Origin: Ceratopteris richardii
Lineage: Eukaryota > Streptophyta > Polypodiopsida > Polypodiales > Pteridaceae
Length of the DNA: 64,000 bases
NCBI GenBank assembly: GCA_020310875.1
Contig: CM035432.1
Location: 98,706,512-98,770,511 of the forward strand
Reading direction: 5' to 3'
Positions 57,863-64,000 of this stretch are shown here, piece after piece (within the stretch, counting starts at the first letter, position 1; every line of letters begins with the position of its first letter). The notes beneath the pieces were generated by a model. The model saw only the letters and a program-made list of their open reading frames with translations, ran no database searches and was not told the DNA's origin. The position numbers and the translations under genes are program-made.

Positions 57863-58651
57863 ACACGTGCGAAAAAACTGTTACGCGCATTCTTGTAAAA
57901 GCTTATATAAAGCAATGGAAAAGAGACGCTCGAGGGCGGGAGAGCGGGATTTGTTTGGGAATTCACCAGACTGTTCGTCTGTGTGTGGTCTGAACGTTAG
58001 TTAATCTTGTTATTTCTGAGTTGTCTAAGTGACCTGTGTATCTGTTGGTCTGATCTTTGTCTGCATTTGTTATTGTTGGTAGTCGTGCGGTTGCAAATTT
58101 ATCCCGTTTCAGCAACTCATCTGCCGTAGGTCCGACGTTCTGTCTGTGAATCCTTGCTGGAAGTGTGGTTTTATGTATTGGGCTAACTGATTGTCTGGAG
58201 ATGATCCACCAGATAGTTAACAAGTTCTGTGCGTAAGAGATAGGAGTTCTGGTACCATGGGAAGTACATTGTTTTAATGTTTACTCTGTCGTGGTATGGT
58301 AAGTTAATGTCGCTGTAAGAAGCTTAAGTAGGTACAGATGGTTTTTTCAGAATTTTGGTCCTACATGACTGTGTTCGCTGGCACGCCGATTGTAGAATGG
58401 TTTGATATCTATCTGAACGAGTGACTTGATTCTTGTGCTAAGGTTTCCAGCGAAGTAAGTACTGAAGTAGTTGAGCATAAGCGAATCTGGCTAAGTTCCC
58501 ATAGACCACTGTATCTGACGTAGTTGTATTGGGAAAAATAGTATAGGGCCTCTGTTCTTACAGACCCCTTCCACTCCCAAGAACCCAAGGACCAGGTAAA
58601 ACGCACTTCCGATAGTTGGAAAAAGGCGCTTTACCAACCGGACAGTTAACA
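57816..58651 (+). repeat. 3' LTR of the gypsy element
   Basis: Starts TGTTAAAAGGCCGCC and ends GACAGTTAACA; 836 bp. The base differences from the 5' LTR are mainly transitions. Confidence 0.95.
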
Positions 58652-58925
58652 GCCTTGAGTGTGAAAATTACTGAAATGAATGTCGTCATCTTTGCAAAAG
58701 GTGCAAGTGTTATTGATGATATAGAGATTTGGCACAAGTGAATTGTACATGCAAATTTATAGAGGCTGAAATTGATGCAACCAAAGGAGCTTCTCAATGG
58801 ACTACCACATTTCAAGGTTGCACATATGCAAAATGTATGTGAGAAAGGCACATGTAGATGATACAAGGAGAAGTGACCCAGGACCAAGAAGATCTGGGAG
58901 GATGCAAAATTCAGTGCAATGATTG
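58652..58925 (+). pseudogene. copia D pre-integrase/integrase remnant (right of gypsy)
   Basis: Continues the copia D frame after the gypsy: ...LSVKITEMNVVIF, then DDIEIWHK*IVHANL, the pre-integrase GAG motif, then RLKLMQPKELLNGLPHF. Stops include TGA near 58738 at an Arg position. It ends at about 58925, where leader sequence restarts. Confidence 0.8.
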
Positions 58926-59455
58926 ATGTATGAACAACCTCGAATTGCTATGAAATTTGGTGTGAAGGTAGAAGGCCTCAAAATATTTTTGACTGCTACC
59001 CTTAAGGGTCACTTGTTTTGCTCAAATATTCGAGATCTAGAGTTTCACGCGATTTTGTGTACTATTCATACACGAAAACGGTGTCTTTCTGAGCTCAAAA
59101 TGTCACATCATAGTGTGATAGTGTTCAAGTAGAGGTACTATTTCTAGTGTTTTTACGGTGTCGTGAACTGCTCCAAGAATGGCAAATGGTGATGAAATGA
59201 GTCAACCTATAAGTAATAATTTGGACAATAATAACTTTTATCCTTGGAGATTCAAAATGATTGATTTCTTGATGGGAAAAGGCTACTAAGAGTACATCGA
59301 AGGAGAGAATGAAATTTCTCTATAGTTACGATAGAGGAATTGGACTGCAGACCACTTAAGAACATATGAAAAATGGAATCAAGGGGCAGGGAAGGTAATG
59401 TTAATGGATACCTATTAGCATACAAGATAGCATGATTGGGCAGATACAAGATTCC
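58926..59455 (+). repeat. second copy of copia D leader and gag start
   Basis: Matches 46906-47455 almost base for base, including the gag ATG at about 59179 (MANGDEMSQPIS) and the same stop after GKGY. It lies directly after pre-integrase sequence, so the order is leader-gag-protease-preintegrase-leader-gag. Confidence 0.9.
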
Positions 59456-60378
59456 AATTTCTTGATCTACTTATGCATAACATGACCCAATATTCAGTTT
59501 GCTGCCACTTAGATGAGCGTGTTTATGTGTTTCCCTGGTCTTAAGCATTGGCAAGTAGTTAAGCAAATCTTTCATTATCTGAGTGGTAACCGACTACTTG
59601 AATTGTTTTATCCCAAGGGTAGATCATTACCACTAGATCTACATGCTTTTCATTACTCGGATTGGGCTAGTTGCTATGAAACTTGTGTGTCCAGTATTGG
59701 TTTTTGCTTCATGCTTGGTAGCTCATGCATATCAAGGTTGACCAAGAAGTAGCCTATTGTGGCCACTTCTAGTTGTGAGGCTATGTATAGGGAAACTTGC
59801 ATAGCAATTGATGAGTGTGTGGCTCAGATGCATCTTAGTTCATTTGGGTGTTGGTCAGTCTTCTACCAAAACCATCTTCATTGACAGTTAGAGTGCAATT
59901 CTAATTACAAGAAACCCTGTGTTTCATGTTCGCATAAAGCACATTGAGGTGCACTATCATTAGGTCAAGGAGAGGTTATTTGTTGGAGACATCAATTTGG
60001 CATATGTGCCCACACATGATAACATTTAAGACCTTTTCACAAAGGCTCTACTGAGGGAGAAGTTTAAAGCTTTCCACAAAGTTTTGGGCTTACTTCCATT
60101 TGTAGATTGATCTCTTTCCACATAGCTTGCCACTTCATTATACATGATTGCTAGCTCCTTGTTCATTGAATCACTTCTAAGGGGATTTGTTGATATACTT
60201 TTGTAGTGATGTGTGTGAACACACTTAGGATGACATGGGAATGTTTTCCTCCTTTAGGAGATTTTTTCCCTTGGCTTGTATACATGAATATAACCCTAAT
60301 AGGTTACTAATCTTTTGTACATTCACTTGGTAATTCATTTAGTTATGTGTTGTGCTCCAAGCCCAACAAACCCCAACA
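59456..60378 (+). mobile_element. family B 3' end (RNase H and LTR), joined to copia D
   Basis: From about 59456 the sequence is the end of family B RT/RNase H and runs to a 3' LTR. RNase H residues include FHYSDWASC and SSCEAMY. It shares no family-level similarity with copia D, so the junction links two families. Confidence 0.8.
60188..60378 (+). repeat. family B 3' LTR (B6)
   Basis: TGTTGATATACTTTTGTAGTG to CCCCAACA, about 191 bp, after AAGGGGATT. The middle is shorter than in other copies. Confidence 0.8.
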
Positions 60379-61349
60379 ATGGGGAGCATCAAAGAAACAC
60401 CATTGAAATTGTGTTCTTAGTGTCAAAGTGTCCTAATATTACATGGTTTCACAGAAAAACCTATTGTTTGTCAATCAATAATAGGGTTTTATTGTAGAGA
60501 CACTAGAATCTGAGCATGTGGGACTAACGGTTTGAATAGCTGGTGAAGTTAAAATGAATGAAAATCTCTACCATCTAAGTAGGAGTGGTACTTGGGAGCG
60601 AACACCATTTTTTATTTGCGAAGAATTCGTTTCCTATTTTCACGTGTAAGAGTTGAAGAAACCAATGATGGTGTTGATGAGAAGATTATCCTCATTTCCA
60701 AGATAAAAATTGCAAGAAATCGTATTCTGATGACTACTCAAAAAGCATGGAAATTGATTCAAATGGATCTAGAAGGAGGTTGAAAGTAGACACATTGATA
60801 GGAGAGAGAGATTCCAACTAGCATCAAGAGAGCATATGCTACCATCGATACATGAACTAGGAGATGTGTCTAAGCTGGAGGAGGAAATTGCAAATGAGAA
60901 AGGAAACCGAGAAACTCAAGGGAATAGAGAGGATGATTTATTGTTACTATGATACCTACTTTGGAGAGACAATTGCATCTTACATATGGATATCAGCTAT
61001 GTAAATCTTTATGATATAATGAAAGATTGATTTCCAATTTACAATATTCTCATATATTTAGTTGACTTAATCAAATCTTCTATGTCTTCGCATGAACCTC
61101 TACTAAAGCTCTTCGCTTATCATCTCTATTTTCTTTTACTAATCACAAACAGATCATGTCTAATGAAATGTGCATTTGGTTAACTTATTAGTGTATTGGT
61201 TAGGGTTGTAGGAAAGGACATATTTGTGATTTTGACACCTTATACCTTGAATATATTTTTTTCATTATAATCACACCTACTTTGTGTGGCAAAAGACTAT
61301 GATCTATTTGAATGTCTTAGAAAACATATCTCACTTCCCACATGGTTGC
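60379..61349. other. unassigned DNA
   Basis: No recognised gene or element. A 63-codon plus frame (60592-60783) is unremarkable. It may be unique or a very old repeat. Confidence 0.4.
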
Positions 61350-62089
61350 TTTACCTCTTTAATGCTTCCTTCATTATCAACACCTACAATCAAGTCATCA
61401 ACACAAATAGCCACAATCGTGATGCCATCATCACCCTTCCTTGCATATAATGAATGATCTGCATTGCACAGAGAAAATCCAATGGTGGTCAAGTAATAAG
61501 CAATCCTTGCATGCCTAGTAGGAGGTGCGTGTTAAAGCCCATACAAATCCTTTCGCAATCTGCAAACATATTATGGGTGCTTTCAATCCTCATATCCTTG
61601 TGGTTGGTCCATGTATACTTCTTCTTACAACTCACCATGTAAAAAAGCATTCTTCACATCCATCTGATGCAAAATCCATCGTTTTGTTGTAGCAAATGCA
61701 ACAAGTTCTCTCACAGTGGCCATTTTACCTACAAGTGTGAACCTTTCTTCATAATCAATGCCATATGTATGTGCATATTCTTTTGCTACCAATCCTGCTT
61801 CATACGTGCTTATGCTACCATCAACATTGTAATTCACCTTGTAAACCCACTTGCAGCCTATGGGTTTCTTTCCTTGCAGCAATGGAACTAGCTTCCATGT
61901 TTCATTTCCATAAAGTGCATCCACCTCCTCATCCATAGATTTTTCCCAATCTTCATTTCCATATATATCTTCAAAACAAGAAGGTTCAACATCTTGTATT
62001 ACCTTGGTCATTGTTGACAGTATACGGGAAGAAGCAAGTACGGACACACATGCAGATCTAGCACTAAGGCAACCCTTCATTTTTTTCAA
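61350..62089 (-). pseudogene. copia RT fragment, another family (minus)
   Basis: A 154-codon open stretch (61625-62089) encodes the linker end and RT start: EDWEKSMDEEVDALYGNETW, GCKWVYKVNYNVDGSI, GIDYEERFTLVGKMATVREL and HQMDVKNAFLHGEL. Left of it the RT continues in broken frames to about 61350 (a TMD-like YAREG... zone with 'DDG' near 61420). It differs from families A, B and D. No LTRs identified. Confidence 0.85.
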
Positions 62090-62330
62090 AACCCTTACAT
62101 CATTTTAAAGTGTTTCTCATCACTAAAAACCCCTGTAAATACCATTTTCACCTTTTTATAGCTCCATTTTGTACAAGCCGAGGAGTCCTCGAGCTTGAGG
62201 AGCCTTACAAGTAGTTGCCTTCCAATTTTCATATTTTTTAGATCTCGTTTGAGCCCTCAAATAAACCCTGGAACCTAATTTTTAACTAGGCCGGACACTA
62301 GGTCTGGACAGGGCCAAAGCTAGGCAAAAA

Positions 62331-62340
62331 CTATAAATAG
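62331..62340 (+). promoter_or_regulatory. TATA box in the LTR (CTATAAATAG)
   Basis: A perfect plant-type TATA motif, about 260 bp before the primer site. Confidence 0.65.
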
Positions 62341-62445
62341 AGCTAGAGAGTTCATTTTTGGGGTAGCTTCTTGTAGTTTTGAGCTTGTATGAGAACTTTG
62401 TTGCAATAGAAGTGATTCCATTGTCTTACTCTCTTTGTTCTTGCC

Positions 62446-62478
62446 GTGTGTGCGCGTGTGTGTGTATGTGTGTGCATG
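62446..62478. repeat. GT-rich microsatellite
   Basis: Imperfect (GT)n with GC and AT interruptions in the U5-like part of the LTR. Confidence 0.85.
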
Positions 62479-62599
62479 TTAGTGTGCTTCTCACTCACAC
62501 ATTTGTGCCTTCACTTGCTCGAGGTCTTCATACCATCCTCATGTCTTCCCGGATTGACATTAAAGGAGGTGCTACTCATCACTGAGCTACACCAAATTT

Positions 62600-62617
62600 T
62601 GGCGCCGTTGCCGGGGA
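62600..62617 (+). other. primer binding site for tRNA-Asp
   Basis: TGGCGCCGTTGCCGGGGA is the exact complement of the plant tRNA-Asp 3' end, the usual primer of Athila/Tat-type gypsy elements. Confidence 0.9.
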
Positions 62618-62699
62618 TTCGAGCTTTGAGGACGAGCGTGTGATGGTAAGACGTAGAGAGGACGCGTTGGAATGGTAAGTAATCGGTAAATTTCTGATT

Positions 62700-62762
62700 T
62701 TTCTCCATCTCCATCTCCATCTTCACCTCCTTCTCCATCTCCACCTCCACCTCCTTCTCCAC
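62700..62762. repeat. (CTCCAT/CTCCAC)n microsatellite
   Basis: Hexamer-based pyrimidine run; reverse frames give a Glu/Met/Lys-rich string that is not a gene. Confidence 0.85.
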
Positions 62763-63062
62763 TACATATTCCCTCTTCCTTGTCATTCCCCTCATTTGTT
62801 GTGTGCGAGTTTGAGAGAGAGCAAGTGTGTGTGCTTGTTTTTGTGTGTTTTTGCATGTTTCTTGCAGGCTTCAGCTTCATCATCATCTCCAGCAAGCTCA
62901 ACAGGTACGGATTTCCTCTGCACAGGTCCCGAGGCGTCAAGCTCGAGCTATCGCGACACCTCGAAAACTTCACCCAATCACAATTCTGAGTGCACCACGA
63001 CACTGCGCAGGCTGAGAGCTCGTAGGATCACTAGACAGAACTGAAAAATTCACCATATCCCG

Positions 63063-63430
63063 AGCTATCGCGACACCTCGAGGTATCGCGACACCTCACG
63101 ACCTATCGCGATACCTCACGACCTATCGCGACACCTCACGACCTATCGCGACACTTGGGAGTATCGCGACACCTCACGACCTATCGCGACACCTCACGAC
63201 CTATCGCGACACTTGGGAGTATCGCGACACCTCACGACCTATCGAGACACTTGGGAGTATCGTGACACCTCACGAGCTATCGCGACACCTCACGACCTAT
63301 CGCGACACTTGGGAGTATCGCGACACCTCACGAGCTATCGCGACACCTCACGACCTATCACGACACTTGGGAGCTATTGCGACACCTCACGAGCTATCGC
63401 GACACTTCGACCCGACCTATCGCGATACAT
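63063..63430. repeat. 19/20-bp minisatellite centred on TCGCGA, 19 units
   Basis: The basic unit is acctatcgcgacacctcacg (20 bp). It alternates with two 19-bp variants, one ending 'cacttggg' and one starting 'agtatcg', giving a higher-order pattern of two or three units. Nineteen units can be counted; a single outlying unit lies at 62947-62963. Most units carry the palindrome TCGCGA. The array lies about 450 bp after the primer site, in the element leader. Confidence 0.95.
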
Positions 63431-64000
63431 GGGCTTAACGCATGAAAATTTAGAGTAAATTAATTGACTGAATTGAAGTATCTTTGGGTTTAATCTTGGA
63501 CACATTGGGAGGATATGAGAGCCTTAGGAGTGGGCAAAAGACCTAGAAACCAGGGAGGAATTTCCTGAACCTTGAGAGCCTGTTTGGACCCCTAAGTGCC
63601 TGAATGGTCATAACTTCACCATACGAACTCCGATTGATGAGATTTTGGTCTCCTTGGAAAGCTTGTTGAAAATCCTACGTGGACCTCAACTGGTTTTTTG
63701 TAGAATCATACGTGGAGTTTTAGAACATGTATTTTCAAGTTGGCCTTTAGGTGAGACTAGGTGGTCCTAAGATTGAGGGGGTGCAATGAGTTACTCCAGG
63801 GGGGACTGAAAATATTGATGTGTGTCTTTCAATTACTTGTGGTAATAGAGCTATACTGACTGGTGAGCTTTTGCAGGAACATTGTGTGCACTCAAGGCAA
63901 TCCAAAGCAAGCTAGCAAGGGTGAGTACCAAGCTTGGGAGAAGGCTTCCTGGGCTTGTGTAGCAGTCTGGTCAACTAGCTAATTGAGGTTGGAAGATCTC

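Larger units (their letters stand above)
48496..58651 (+). mobile_element. Ty3/gypsy element with extra ORFs after pol
   Basis: A 10.16-kb element with two 836-bp LTRs (TGTTA...TAACA), a primer site, one long gag-pol frame, and 2.7 kb of extra coding-like sequence before the 3' LTR. It lies inside copia D; GCCT flanks both ends (48492-48495 and 58652-58655), a 4-bp duplication. By eye the LTRs differ at about 17 positions (about 2%), so it is among the youngest insertions here. Integrase lacks a chromodomain, placing it outside the chromoviruses. Confidence 0.95.
62111..62594 (+). repeat. 5' LTR of a gypsy-type element (left edge tentative)
   Basis: The right end is fixed by the primer site that follows. 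A TATA box, a downstream CT/GT-rich U5-like region and a TG start at 62111 (TGTTTCTCATC) support an LTR of about 484 bp. Without a second LTR in the window the left edge is unproven. Confidence 0.55.
62618..64000 (+). mobile_element. leader of the tRNA-Asp-primed gypsy element
   Basis: Sequence after the primer site: a CTCCAT/CTCCAC hexamer run (about 62700-62762), a Ser-rich chance frame, the TCGCGA minisatellite, then non-coding DNA with 'gattttggtctccttggaaagc', the sort of sequence found in long leaders of large plant gypsy elements. No gag start is seen before the window ends. Confidence 0.6.

Noticed and set aside
57748-58223. Minus frames shared by both LTRs (also 48398-48903)
   Set aside because: Identical because the LTRs are copies; no domain and no reason to think they are expressed.
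48496-58651. Endogenous pararetrovirus
   Set aside because: Paired LTRs, a tRNA primer site, target duplication and an integrase with D-D-35-E show a Ty3/gypsy retrotransposon; no movement-protein motif was seen.
62511-63044. Several overlapping frames around 62511-63044, including Glu/Lys-rich and Cys-rich ones
   Set aside because: They result from the hexamer microsatellite and from simple sequence in the leader; frames on both strands are equally open and none has a domain.
63063-63430. CRISPR-like array
   Set aside because: Units are contiguous, with no unique spacers; it is a eukaryotic minisatellite.
63213-63458. 81-codon frame with repeated SRHL/YRDT
   Set aside because: It is a translation of the minisatellite. 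The 20- and 19-bp units shift frame, so no periodic protein is maintained.

Overview
This window is repeat-dominated nuclear DNA from a land plant. The evidence is the mix of Ty1/copia elements primed by initiator tRNA-Met, non-chromodomain Ty3/gypsy elements primed by other tRNAs, an L1-type LINE with the plant zf-RVT tail, and an intron-containing elongator tRNA-Met gene, which is a plant hallmark. I cannot name the species. Most copies are old: reading frames are broken by many stops, largely where CAG/CAA glutamine codons became TAG/TAA. No complete host protein-coding gene was found. The only convincing host gene is the tRNA-Met at 45957-46040 (minus).

Layout. 1-3110: 3' half of copia family A (plus). 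3900-5557: short gag-only copia relic (minus). 5640-10439: degenerate copia family B (plus) with 3' LTR. 10588-16671: full-length copia of family A (minus) with both LTRs, iMet primer site, polypurine tract and a perfect 5-bp target duplication. 16677-18185: relics. 18186-18658: family B LTR and leader. 18659 to about 23000: gypsy-like LTR plus long non-coding interior (LARD-like, minus), with a tRNA-like module in the LTR and a hairpin minisatellite. 23500-24105: tandem tRNA-derived repeats. 24106-26872: 5'-truncated LINE (minus). 26873-31276: family B (plus). 31277-32818: second LARD-like copy. 32819-34740: deleted family B copy. 35515-35930: minus family B chimera. 35931-40733: family B (plus). 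40734-44931: family B (minus), rebuilt from repeated internal blocks. 45177-46620: relics, a tandem duplication and the tRNA gene. 46620-48495 and 58652-58925: copia family D, split by a gypsy element at 48496-58651. 58926-60378: copia D leader joined to the 3' end of family B. 61350-62089: copia RT fragment. 62111-64000: start of another gypsy-type element with a tRNA-Asp primer site and a TCGCGA-centred minisatellite in its leader.

The most notable object is the gypsy element at 48496-58651. Its two 836-bp LTRs differ at about 17 sites by eye. Its single-frame gag-pol has all catalytic motifs and only three stops. Between pol and the 3' LTR lie 2.7 kb that hold a TATA box, possible splice sites, a basic ORF with no firm homologue and a long coiled-coil ORF that runs into the LTR. 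This could be an unusual accessory or 'third-gene' module. The second theme is recurrent mosaicism of the copia copies, with jumps from pol back to the leader or gag, one at visible microhomology. This looks like template switching during reverse transcription.
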